The position numbers and the translations under genes are program-made. The notes under the pieces were generated by a model, which had not been told where the DNA came from, did not search any database, and saw only the letters and a program-made list of their open reading frames with translations. This document shows, one piece after another, positions 1 through 8,489 of a DNA stretch of 25,297 bases (the stretch's first letter is position 1; each line of letters begins with the position of its first letter). Source of the stretch: Chloroflexota bacterium (GTDB taxonomy: Bacteria > Chloroflexota > Dehalococcoidia > Lucifugimonadales > JADFKI01); contig JADFKI010000016.1 in assembly GCA_022565015.1 (NCBI GenBank), positions 1 to 25,297 of the forward strand, in the 5' to 3' direction.

Positions 1-130
1 AGCAAAACGCCAGCGGTAGAGGGCGAGGTTCTGCCAGACGCAGTTAGAGGCGGAAGACAAGAGGAACATCTATGGCGCGCGGCCGCCGCAAACGTTGATT
101 GCGAACCCTGTCACCACCCCCGTGGTGGGC

Positions 131-1279
131 TCATTCTAGGGCGTAAAGATGGCCGTCGCTGCTCCCGAAGTAGACGACTCCACCGACAATGGCTGGGGAA
201 GATAACACCCATTTTTCTGTCAAGAAACTCCACTTTCGTTGTCCGGTCTGGATGTCCACTGCATAGAGATTATGGTCATAGCTCCCGATATACACGACCC
301 CATCGGCGACGGCGGGAGAGGACTCTATCGGGGCTTCCGTTTCGAACCTCCACTTCTCCTGGCCTGAACCTGCGTCCACTGCATAGAGGTTCCCGTCCCA
401 GCTTCCGATATAGACCACTCCGTCAGCGACGGCGGGGGAGGACTCCACGGCCTTCTCTGTCTCGAACTTCCACCTTCCCTGGCCCGTACTGGCGTCCACC
501 GCATAGAGAAAACCATCGCCGCTCCCAAAATAGACGACCCCTTCAGCAACCGCAGGGGAAGAGAACAAGAAGCCGTCGGTCTTGAACCTCCACTTCTCCT
601 GGCCTGTTTTCGTATCGACGGCGTACAGATGGTCAGAGCCCCCGAAATAGACGACCCCTTCAGCAACAGCAGGGGAAGAGAACACGAAGCCCCCCTTGAA
701 CCTCCACTTCTCACGGCCCGTTTCGACATCCACCGCATAGAGGTTGCCGTCCGCGCTCCCGAAATAGACCGTCCCATCGACGACGGTCGGGGAAGAGATG
801 GCCTTGCCTTCCGTCTTGAACTTCCATTTTTCGTGCCCTTTCTCAATGTCGAGGGCGTATACGTAACCGTCCCAGCTCCCGATATAGGCCACCCTATTAG
901 CTATGGCAGGGGAACTGTACACAGAATCTTCTGTTTCGAACCTCCACTTCTCCTGGCCTGTTTCAACGTCCACCGCGTAGATATAACCGTCATAGCTCCC
1001 AAAATGAATAACCCCGTCGACCACAGCCGGGGAAGACCGGATTTCCTCCCCACTTTTGAATTTCCACTTTAATCCGCTAAGTTGGGCCACGCCATTTGTG
1101 CGATAGACACCAGTGTGTTGCGGGTTCGCACGAAACATTGCCCCTATGGATTGACCATCCAAACTACCACTAGACTGACCATTGAAACTACCTCTAGATT
1201 GACCATCCAGACCACCGCAGCCTGAAAGTAAAAGCAGCCCAATGCCTATGACGGAAATAATTGTTGCGATTGCATTCAT
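131..1279 (-). CDS. PQQ-like eight-bladed beta-propeller lipoprotein
   Basis: This is a 382-aa predicted lipoprotein. Residues 1-20 are a hydrophobic signal ending in LLSG before Cys21 (lipobox), so the mature protein should be lipid-anchored outside the membrane. Residues 24-47 hold three 8-residue tandem units of the (L/F)(D/N)GQS type. From residue 71 to the end there are eight repeats of about 40 residues, each with a KW(K/R)F strand, an SSPAV turn, a V(V/I)YFGS strand and an LYAVD strand, as in PQQ-like or BamB-like propellers. Blade 4 is two residues shorter. No PQQ-dehydrogenase catalytic motif is visible, so a binding or scaffold role is more likely than an enzyme. The start has GGGAG about 11 nt upstream. 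The gene lies 41 nt behind the PRC/BON gene on the same strand and may be cotranscribed with it. The family is clear, the function unknown. Confidence 0.88.
   Translation of the reverse strand: MNAIATIISVIGIGLLLLSGCGGLDGQSRGSFNGQSSGSLDGQSIGAMFRANPQHTGVYRTNGVAQLSGLKWKFKSGEEIRSSPAVVDGVIHFGSYDGYIYAVDVETGQEKWRFETEDSVYSSPAIANRVAYIGSWDGYVYALDIEKGHEKWKFKTEGKAISSPTVVDGTVYFGSADGNLYAVDVETGREKWRFKGGFVFSSPAVAEGVVYFGGSDHLYAVDTKTGQEKWRFKTDGFLFSSPAVAEGVVYFGSGDGFLYAVDASTGQGRWKFETEKAVESSPAVADGVVYIGSWDGNLYAVDAGSGQEKWRFETEAPIESSPAVADGVVYIGSYDHNLYAVDIQTGQRKWSFLTEKWVLSSPAIVGGVVYFGSSDGHLYALE
1139..1210 (-). repeat. Three 24-bp tandem repeats coding for GQS units
   Basis: Just after the lipoprotein cysteine the coding sequence contains three consecutive 24-bp units, translated as LDGQSRGS, FNGQSSGS and LDGQSIGA. 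They form a short Gly/Ser-rich tether between the lipid anchor and the propeller. The unit number could vary by slippage. Confidence 0.75.
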
Positions 1280-1320
1280 CTAATGCATAGCTCCCGGGGA
1301 CCTTGCACTAAACTAAGACG

Positions 1321-2250
1321 CTAGGGCCTCGCTTCCGATACTTTCTGCTCGGGCTCATCGGGGACGGCATTCGGGGTGGCCAGCCTCTCCTCGACCGATA
1401 GTACGCCGGGCATCGAAGACACAAGCTGCATGATTGCATGCATGGAGGTCTCCGCAAGGGCGGGTCCGCTGATTTCGATGCGTCCCAACTGGGAGTGCAC
1501 CCGCAGCCGGTCACTGATGTCCCTGTGCTCCCTCGCTAGAAGCGCAGTCAAGCTCATTTCGAGCTCACGGTCGCTGACGGTCCCGTCTTCAACCGAAAGG
1601 ATGCCCTCCACGTTCCGCAGGATGACGCCGATGTCCTCGGCCGCATCCCGTTCGCGAACATTCCCCGTAAGTATGGCCCGGCCTTCGGCCACGGCGATCT
1701 CGATTCCGTGCAGGTCCGTCGGCGAGATGTATCCAGAGGCGTATAACGCCTCCCAAGCGTCGCTTTTCATATCGCGGTCCCGCCGGTATGATGGGAGGTC
1801 GTCGGGCTCGAGGGCGTCGTCGGTAATGGCGATAACGTCCCCTTCCAGCTCCCCAACCCCTTGAAGCGAAAGGAGAAGGCGGTCTTCTCCAATCAACCCG
1901 CTGAGTATCAGATGGGTCAGGCCCCGGTCCTCGTCGGATATACGTACTCCCAACACGCGGGGCCTCCGGCCGTTGTGGAACTCGGCCTGGGTCCTACGGC
2001 TCAACGAGAGATCCGAGACGCCATCCGATCGTAGGGCACGCATTTCAGATGAAGTCATATCGAAATATACGGCATCGGCGTCGCTGCGAGCCGCTCTTTC
2101 TATGGGCATGACGATACTGCGTCTGAATACGAAGCCCTGTCGAATCAGCAGATGGGTGATTCTTCGGTGGCCCGGGCTGATAAGCGCGCCGAGGACAGTG
2201 CCTGCCCACGCATCGCTTGCCGCGGCTTTCGTACCCCAGAGTATGTCCAT
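1321..2250 (-). CDS. PRC-barrel-like / BON domain protein
   Basis: The product is 309 aa from the ATG at 2250, which has an AAAGAG purine stretch upstream. Further in-frame ATGs upstream look less likely. Residues 12-50 (SDAWAGTVLGALI, ITHLLIRQG, IVMPIE) resemble a PRC-barrel half. Residues 98-142 repeat the pattern (LGVRIS, LTHLILSG). Two BON-type modules follow: about 180-222 (IEIAVAEGRAILTGNV through VEGILSVEDG) and about 228-290 (LGRIEISGPA through MPGVLSVEERL). There is no signal peptide or membrane segment, so it is probably cytoplasmic. BON domains are usually linked to lipid or envelope binding and PRC-barrels to RNA processing or photosynthetic reaction centres, so the role here cannot be fixed. 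It lies just beyond the dnaK terminator, hence probably in a separate transcript that may continue into the propeller lipoprotein. Confidence 0.72.
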   Translation of the reverse strand: MDILWGTKAAASDAWAGTVLGALISPGHRRITHLLIRQGFVFRRSIVMPIERAARSDADAVYFDMTSSEMRALRSDGVSDLSLSRRTQAEFHNGRRPRVLGVRISDEDRGLTHLILSGLIGEDRLLLSLQGVGELEGDVIAITDDALEPDDLPSYRRDRDMKSDAWEALYASGYISPTDLHGIEIAVAEGRAILTGNVRERDAAEDIGVILRNVEGILSVEDGTVSDRELEMSLTALLAREHRDISDRLRVHSQLGRIEISGPALAETSMHAIMQLVSSMPGVLSVEERLATPNAVPDEPEQKVSEARP

Positions 2251-2339
2251 ATTGACTCTTTCATCGCACATCGCGCTCGGCCGTCTGGCCGTCACTAAGC
2301 TAGGTAACCAAAGTAAGGCATGTTAATCCCTGAGCTAAG

Positions 2340-2373
2340 AAAAAGGGCCCCCCGACTGGTCGGGGAGCCCTTT
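2340..2373 (-). terminator. Intrinsic terminator of the hspR-grpE-dnaK operon
   Basis: Read on the minus strand, an AAGGGC-T-CCCCGA stem pairs with TCGGGG-G-GCCCTT around a four-base loop (CCAG), with one T-G wobble. A run of T follows directly. It begins about 16 nt after the dnaK stop codon, the right place for a rho-independent terminator. Confidence 0.88.
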
Positions 2374-2388
2374 GGTCCTTCCGGCTGA

Positions 2389-4277
<1,889 letters not shown>

Positions 4278-4278
<1 letters not shown>

Positions 4279-4874
4279 TATTCCGTCTCCTGTTCGGACG
4301 TCTCGGTCTCATCTTTTTTTGGGGCAGGGGCCTTGGATACAACAACCTGTGCCGCACGCAGGACTCTGTCGTGAAGTTTGTATCCCTCTCGGAACACGTC
4401 CGTCACCATACCGTCCTCCCCGTCCGGGGTCTCCTGGTAGGAGACGGCTTCGTGTTCCCAGGGCTCGAACCGTCGTCCCTTGGCCTCGATCTTTTCGACA
4501 CCCTCAGAGTCCAGAATGCTCTTCATATTGCGTTGGATGAGCTCCAGGCCATCCACCCAGCCCGACCCGGCAACGTCTGCCGGCATCAGCTCAATGGCGC
4601 GGTCGATGTCGTCTACGACGCCAAGGAACTTCAAGAGTAGCGTTGTGCCGGCGTTTCGCCGGATTTCGCTCTGCTCATCGACTGCGCGACGTCGATAGTT
4701 CTCGAGATCGGCCTGCGCCCGCTGCGCCATCGCTTTGAACTGCTCTTTTTCCCGCAGCGCCTCCTCCATCTCGGCCTTCATTAGGGAGGCTTCGTCCTGC
4801 GCCTCGTCGGGAATTGCCTCAACCTGCTCGTCGCTATTCACAGGGCCGTCATTCTCGGCCTGCTGCTCTTCCAT
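4278..4874 (-). CDS. grpE: Nucleotide exchange factor GrpE
   Basis: The product is 198 aa from the ATG at 4874. That start has GGCGGAG 8 nt upstream and begins at MEEQQAEN; an upstream in-frame start at 4931 would overlap the hspR 3' end and is less likely. GrpE releases ADP from DnaK as a dimer. Visible family features are the acidic N terminus, a long coiled-coil helix (about 31-75, ending AQADLENYRRRAVDEQSEIRR), the four-helix segment LLLKFLGVVDDIDRAIE, and the C-terminal beta wing with FEPWEHEAVSYQE and VFREGYKLHDRVLRAAQVVVSK. It lies 28 nt after hspR and overlaps dnaK by one base, so the three genes form one operon. Confidence 0.97.
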
Positions 4875-4902
4875 GATACTTACTCCGCCGTCACAAAGGA
4901 CA

Positions 4903-5271
4903 TTATCGCAGTCTGCCTTGCAGTAGCTCAAGCACCTCGTTCATGTCTTGGTCGAGAGATACCTTTAGCTCGTCTCCCTCCAAGTTCCGGAGCAGGTTTT
5001 TCATGTGAATCGTCTGATTGAATATTTGCACAGCCAATTGCACGCCTGCAAGGTTTAGTCCCAGATCGCCGACAAGGTGTTTTATGAGTCGGAGCCTGGC
5101 CACGTCCTCCTCGGAGTAGAGCCGGAGCATCCCCGCCGTGCGGGAGGGCCGGACGAGGCCGATTCGCTCGTACTTTCGCAATGTTTGAGGGTGCATCTCC
5201 AGTATGCGGGCGGCTACACTTATGATGTAAACCCCCTCGTAGTCTTGCTGATCAATTCTTCTGCCGGTCAT
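4903..5271 (-). CDS. hspR: MerR-family heat-shock regulator HspR
   Basis: The product is 122 aa. Residues 14-82 form a MerR-type winged helix: YIISVAARILEMHPQTLRKYERIGLV, then a wing (PSRTAGMLRLYSEEDVARL), then IKHLVGDLGLNLAGVQLAV, the pattern of HspR. The C-terminal 40 residues are helical and lack sensor cysteines. In Actinobacteria HspR represses its own dnaK operon with DnaK as corepressor. Here the gene comes first in hspR-grpE-dnaK, which fits the same feedback loop by inference. A strong sigma-70-like promoter lies about 150 bp upstream. No full HspR operator (CTTGAGT-N7-ACTCAAG) is visible, only a half-site-like TTGAGT near 5406-5411 on this strand. The ribosome binding site is weak. 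Confidence 0.92.
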   Translation of the reverse strand: MTGRRIDQQDYEGVYIISVAARILEMHPQTLRKYERIGLVRPSRTAGMLRLYSEEDVARLRLIKHLVGDLGLNLAGVQLAVQIFNQTIHMKNLLRNLEGDELKVSLDQDMNEVLELLQGRLR

Positions 5272-5417
5272 ATCCGCCTGCTCGCCTGGTCCGACGTGTT
5301 GCTTTCGCTAACCTTCGAGCCGATTCGTCGTTTTCATAACTAAGAGTCGGGAAGGATTGCGCGGCTCCCGGTTGGAGCCTTTCATCGGCGCCGAGGGAAT
5401 TTTTCAACTCAATACAT

Positions 5418-5446
5418 ATTTTAAAGGTTGATATAGAACGTGTCAA
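5418..5446 (-). promoter_or_regulatory. Sigma-70-like promoter of the hspR operon
   Basis: On the minus strand the -35 box is TTGACA (5441-5446, perfect), the spacer is 17 bp and the -10 box is TAAAAT (5418-5423, five of six). Transcription should start near 5411, giving a leader of about 140 nt before hspR. Confidence 0.8.
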
Positions 5447-5456
5447 GTTATATAAT
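5428..5456 (+). promoter_or_regulatory. Sigma-70-like promoter toward the zinc-ribbon gene
   Basis: On the plus strand the -35 box is TTGATA (5428-5433, five of six), the spacer is 17 bp and the -10 box is TATAAT (5451-5456, perfect). Its elements interlock with those of the opposite hspR promoter: each -35 lies inside the other's spacer, so both probably cannot be occupied at once. Confidence 0.68.
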
Positions 5457-5589
5457 TCAACGATTATAGAAACCTTTCTCGCCAGAAGTCTAAAATGAAT
5501 CCGTAATCCATAGCACCGCATCCAAAACAGCAACGATCAAAATCGTACTCAGATGTGGGGTGGGGTAAGAACCGAAGGAGGTTGAGCAA

Positions 5590-5754
5590 TTGTTATACCT
5601 GAAGGCGTGTCCCAGATGTAAAGGCGATGTTGTCGCCAATCGTGATATGTACGGCGAGTACCGGGAGTGCTTGCAGTGCGGCTACATGGTCGATATAGAC
5701 AAGACCAACGGAGTCTTCTCCATGCCCGTGGCGTTGAAGAAGAAGGTAGCGTAG
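5590..5754 (+). CDS. Small zinc-ribbon protein (54 aa, TTG start)
   Basis: This short gene starts with TTG, placed 8 nt after a full AAGGAGG ribosome binding site (5575-5581), and ends at TAG. The protein has two CxxC knuckles, Cys7-Pro-Arg-Cys10 and Cys27-Leu-Gln-Cys30, separated by DVVANRDMYGEYRE: a single zinc ribbon of the kind seen at the N terminus of transcription or nucleic-acid-binding proteins. The C terminus is basic (ALKKKVA). It has its own promoter candidate upstream and an intrinsic terminator 52 nt downstream, so it looks like a monocistronic unit. The function is unknown. A nucleic-acid-binding or regulatory role is a guess from the fold alone. Confidence 0.82.
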   Translation: MLYLKACPRCKGDVVANRDMYGEYRECLQCGYMVDIDKTNGVFSMPVALKKKVA

Positions 5755-5805
5755 GCATATTTCGGCGTAGCCGACAGGCTTCTTGCATTTACGCTGAGCG
5801 TACGA

Positions 5806-5844
5806 GTCCCCTCTCCAGCCTCAGGCGGGGGAGGGGACTTTTTT
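5806..5844 (+). terminator. Intrinsic terminator after the zinc-ribbon gene
   Basis: A GTCCCCTC arm pairs with GAGGGGAC, extended by further C-G pairs toward the loop, and is followed immediately by six T. It is 52 nt past the zinc-ribbon stop and in the right orientation. Confidence 0.88.
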
Positions 5845-5934
5845 GTCCTACTTTAGGCCATTCGATTCGCTGATCAGGGCCGTTTAATGTCCTCGACGGC
5901 GGTTGCCGCAGTGTGGACACGTGGTCGGAGAACG

Positions 5935-6549
5935 CTAGCCCAACTCGTTCCAGAAGCGCTCTTCCTTCCACGGGTCGCCGTCCATGTGGTAGCCACGCGT
6001 CTCCCAAAAGCCGGGGACGTTCTTATCCATGAACTCGATCCCGTTCGCCCACTTGGCGCTCTTCCACCCGTACCGCTTGGGCACGATAAAGCGCAGAGGC
6101 GCTCCGTGATCGGGCGTGAGCGGCTCGCCGTCGTGCTTGAAGGCGAACAGCACGTCGTCGTCGGCAACGACGTCCAGCGGCAGGTTGGTCGTGTAGCCAC
6201 CGTAACAGTGAATCATGACATATTTGGCTTCCGGCTTCGGCTTGACCAGCTTGACCAGGTCGTTGAAGGATATGCCTTCCCAGGTGTTTTGCAGGTTGCT
6301 CCACTGAGTCACGCAGTGAAACTCGGCATCTATGACTACCTTGCCCATGCCGTTGAACTGCCGCCAGTCCAGGGTCACCTCCTCGTCCACCAGGCCGAAA
6401 ATCTTGAACTGCCACGTGTCCATGTCGATCTTTGGAATCGCCCCATACGTCAAGACAGGAAATTTATCCGTCACGAACTGACCAGGTGGTACCTCGCGGC
6501 CTTCCTGGTCTTGATCGATCTTCGTGGTGCGCCCAAATTTCTTGAGCAA
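5935..6549 (-). CDS. Sulfite-oxidase-like molybdopterin oxidoreductase (soluble, YuiH-like)
   Basis: The product is 204 aa and starts with TTG at 6549, which has a perfect GGAGG at 6557-6561, 7 nt away. It is the stand-alone Moco domain of the sulfite oxidase family. Signs are EFHCVTQWS with the expected Mo-ligating Cys79, then WEGISFNDLV, MIHCYGGYTTNLPL, and the C-terminal block PDHGAPLRFIVPKRYGWKSAKWANGIEFMD followed by GFWETRGYHMDGDPW. It lacks a signal or Tat peptide, heme domain and dimerisation domain, so it is probably cytoplasmic. The substrate is unknown; sulfite is not assured, since related short proteins reduce other oxides. A partner reductase is not encoded nearby. Confidence 0.88.
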   Translation of the reverse strand: MLKKFGRTTKIDQDQEGREVPPGQFVTDKFPVLTYGAIPKIDMDTWQFKIFGLVDEEVTLDWRQFNGMGKVVIDAEFHCVTQWSNLQNTWEGISFNDLVKLVKPKPEAKYVMIHCYGGYTTNLPLDVVADDDVLFAFKHDGEPLTPDHGAPLRFIVPKRYGWKSAKWANGIEFMDKNVPGFWETRGYHMDGDPWKEERFWNELG

Positions 6550-6612
6550 TTGTTCGCCTCCATTAGAGTTAGGGTGCCCGACTCACGGAGCCGTGCAGGC
6601 ACATTAACCTGT

Positions 6613-6640
6613 ATTGTACACTAGGCTAGCGCATCTCCAA
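6613..6640 (-). promoter_or_regulatory. Possible promoter of the sulfite-oxidase-like gene
   Basis: On the minus strand a -10-like TACAAT (6613-6618, five of six) lies 16 bp from a weak -35-like TTGGAG (6635-6640). Transcription would begin near 6606, about 57 nt before the TTG start. Confidence 0.35.
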
Positions 6641-6676
6641 GGCGGGACAAAAGGGGGGACGGCAAGAGCACCCGAT

Positions 6677-7510
6677 ATGAATACACTCGTCGATGAGATC
6701 CTGAAGGGCTCCTACGACCTTCATGTGCACGCGGCGCCCGACGCTAACCAGGAGAGGCGACTCGATGCGATCGAGACCGCTCGCGTCGCCTACGAGGCCG
6801 AGATGGGCGGATTCGTGCTGAAGTCGCACGAGTACGTGACCGCACCGCTGACGTACGCGCTGAACCAGATGTATCCAGGCCTCGACGTCATCGGCTCGGT
6901 GGCCTTGAACCGGGCGATGGGCGGCCTGAACCCCGACGCCGTGGAGACCGCCGCCAAGCTCGATGCCAGGGTCGTCTGGATGCCGACCTTTACCGCCGAC
7001 CACTGGCTGAAGAACCTTGGCCGGGGACCGGGCATCAGCCTTTTTGACAGCAACGATAAGCTCAGGCCGGAGGTATTCGACGTACTGGACCTCATCAGTC
7101 AGTACGACATGGTGTTGGCGTCCGGCCACGTGTCACCGGCAGAGGCGCTGGCGCTCTTCCGAGAGGCCAAGAGTAGGGGAGTGCGGCGCATGATCGCCAC
7201 GCATCCCCACGGCGTCGCCAGCCGGGACGAGCAGGAAAAAATGGCCTCGCTGGGCGCCTACCTCGAGTACACCTTTCTTGCCTGCATGCCCTCCAGGGGA
7301 ACGATGACGCCGAAGGAGCTGGTTGGGACTATCCAGTCTCTAGGGGTGAACAGCTGCATCGTGACGACCGACTTCGGCCAGTGGATGAACCCACCTCCGG
7401 CCGAGGGCATGCGCATGGCCATAAGCGCCCTCCTGGACGCGGGCATGAAGCAAGAAGACGTGTCCACGCTGGTCAAGGAAAACCCCATGGAGTTGTTGGG
7501 CGTCGGCTAG
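6677..7510 (+). CDS. DUF6282-type metal-dependent hydrolase
   Basis: The product is 277 aa from the ATG at 6677. An in-frame TTG at 6614 would add 21 unconserved residues. The protein reads as an amidohydrolase-like TIM barrel: YDLHVHAAPD with His16 and His18 at the end of strand 1, then LKSHEYVTAP, MPTFTADHW, LASGHVSPAEALAL, IATHPHGVAS, and TTDFGQWMNPPPAEGMRMA near the C terminus. These His/Asp residues are the expected metal ligands. The pattern matches what I know as DUF6282, whose substrate is not established. It has no signal peptide. The gene is convergent with the VOC gene, with only 8 bp between. The start site is the least certain part because no strong ribosome binding site is seen. 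Confidence 0.78.
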   Translation: MNTLVDEILKGSYDLHVHAAPDANQERRLDAIETARVAYEAEMGGFVLKSHEYVTAPLTYALNQMYPGLDVIGSVALNRAMGGLNPDAVETAAKLDARVVWMPTFTADHWLKNLGRGPGISLFDSNDKLRPEVFDVLDLISQYDMVLASGHVSPAEALALFREAKSRGVRRMIATHPHGVASRDEQEKMASLGAYLEYTFLACMPSRGTMTPKELVGTIQSLGVNSCIVTTDFGQWMNPPPAEGMRMAISALLDAGMKQEDVSTLVKENPMELLGVG

Positions 7511-7518
7511 AAGACCTG

Positions 7519-7950
7519 CTATTCGTTTATCTCCAGCAGCTCTATCCAGTTGCCGTCGGGGTCCTGCATGTAGCAGACCTTCCGTCCCGGCGCGGTCTCC
7601 ACGGGCGGATTGAGCTGCTTTGCGCCGTTGCTGATCAGCTCATCCATGGTCTTCTGGATATCGTCTACGTTGAAGGCGATGTGCGAGCCGCCAAGCACGG
7701 CCCTCTCTTGCGTTGGCCTCTCGGCTGCTTCGGGACGGACGTATTGGATGAGCTCGATAACGCGTCCGTCATTCAGGCTCAGCATCGCGCCCTTGAGATG
7801 GGTGTTTTCATATCCAACGACCTCAGATATTGGCCCGCCGTCTCTATCAATAGTCCGGACGAGCTCGAGGCCGATGACATCCCGATAGAAGTGGATGGAC
7901 CTTTCCAGGTCCTCAACGACGAGGCCCGAGTGGTTCAAGCCGGTAATCAT
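7519..7950 (-). CDS. VOC-family (glyoxalase/dioxygenase-fold) protein
   Basis: The product is 143 aa and starts at an ATG with AGGGGGAG about 6 nt upstream. It has the two beta-alpha-beta-beta-beta halves of the vicinal-oxygen-chelate fold: LNHSGLVVEDLERSIHFYRDVIGLELV and then SHIAFNVDDIQKTMDELISNG through YMQDPDGNWIELLE. The four positions that normally bind metal are filled: His7, Glu66, His90 and Glu137. That set matches glyoxalase I and methylmalonyl-CoA epimerase relatives, but specificity cannot be read from the sequence. It is followed upstream by the DUF423 gene on the same strand, 22 bp away, so both may share a transcript. Confidence 0.88.
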   Translation of the reverse strand: MITGLNHSGLVVEDLERSIHFYRDVIGLELVRTIDRDGGPISEVVGYENTHLKGAMLSLNDGRVIELIQYVRPEAAERPTQERAVLGGSHIAFNVDDIQKTMDELISNGAKQLNPPVETAPGRKVCYMQDPDGNWIELLEINE

Positions 7951-7972
7951 CCTGACTCCCCCTTTCGAACGT

Positions 7973-8410
7973 TCAACTCCTTCGCAGCACCGTGATGGCC
8001 AGGGCAGCCCACGCCAGAATTAACGAAAGCCCGCCTATAGGCGCGATGGCTCCGAGGACGCCGATGCCGGACAGGGCAAGCCCGTACAGGCTGCCGCTGA
8101 AGACGATTACTCCAAGGACGAACAGCCAGCCGGCGGCATCCGTCCAGCGTGAGCGCCACCGGTCGGCAAGCAGCCCCGTGAAGAGCAGGGCGAAGGCGTG
8201 GTACATCTGGAAGCGCACCGCCGTCTCAAACGTGCCCAGGGCACCGGCGTCGAGGCTGCCGCTGAGGACGTGGATTCCGGCCGCTCCGGCCACTACGCCC
8301 AGCAGCCCAAGCACTGCGCCGATGCCTATCCAGACCTTTGCCAGCCAGTTTTTTTGATCTGGGATGAGGCATTTCAGTTCACTTGTGGACATCGCATCGC
8401 TGACACACAT
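7973..8410 (-). CDS. DUF423-family small membrane protein
   Basis: The product is 145 aa with four hydrophobic segments after a short N-terminal tail. The conserved DUF423 order is visible: WIGIGAVLGLLGVVAGAAGIH, then ETAVRFQMYHAFALLFTGLLA, AGWLFVLGVIVFSGSLYGLAL and APIGGLSLILAWAALAI. The ATG at 8410 is chosen because AAGGA precedes it closely; an internal ATG at 8392 has no such site. A TATAAT box about 35 bp upstream (8446-8451) points at it. The family is inner-membrane and of unknown function. Confidence 0.87.
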   Translation of the reverse strand: MCVSDAMSTSELKCLIPDQKNWLAKVWIGIGAVLGLLGVVAGAAGIHVLSGSLDAGALGTFETAVRFQMYHAFALLFTGLLADRWRSRWTDAAGWLFVLGVIVFSGSLYGLALSGIGVLGAIAPIGGLSLILAWAALAITVLRRS

Positions 8411-8445
8411 GCAGTCCTTCGGTCAAGAGCGGATTAACAGTGGCG

Positions 8446-8482
8446 ATTATACTACTTCCGCGTGGCGAAGTAGGGTTATAAT
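8446..8482. promoter_or_regulatory. Divergent promoters around a 7-bp inverted repeat
   Basis: Two perfect TATAAT boxes face away from each other: minus strand at 8446-8451 (toward DUF423) and plus strand at 8477-8482 (toward the sugar dehydrogenase). Between them CTACTTC (8452-8458) and GAAGTAG (8467-8473) form an exact inverted repeat with an 8-bp centre. Neither promoter has a good -35 box, and the expected -35 positions fall in the repeat arms, as in operator-controlled or activator-dependent promoters. Confidence 0.6.
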
Positions 8483-8489
8483 GCTCGGC

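Larger units (their letters stand above)
5272..5589. promoter_or_regulatory. Intergenic region between divergent hspR operon and zinc-ribbon gene
   Basis: This 318-bp stretch has no supported gene. The middle (about 5400-5475) is strongly AT-rich compared with its surroundings and holds two interlocked promoter candidates. That leaves leaders of about 140 nt toward hspR and about 125 nt toward the zinc-ribbon gene. The last part contains the ribosome binding site AAGGAGG at 5575-5581. An ORF across 5252-5533 on the minus strand has no coding character. Confidence 0.7.

Noticed and set aside
1..130. Possible gene end at the left edge, and a CACCAC/GTGGTG hairpin at about 113-128
   Set aside because: Frames here are open on both strands but too short to recognise. 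The 6-bp hairpin after the lipoprotein stop has no T-run.
629..1072. Plus-strand frame of 147 codons inside the propeller lipoprotein gene
   Set aside because: It is antisense to the repeated blades and only mirrors their periodicity; no domain or ribosome binding site.
5400..5470. Canonical HspR operator
   Set aside because: Only a single TTGAGT half-site-like match is present; the partner at the right distance is missing.
5252..5533. Minus-strand frame upstream of hspR
   Set aside because: It runs through the AT-rich promoter region, overlaps the hspR start and shows no protein family.
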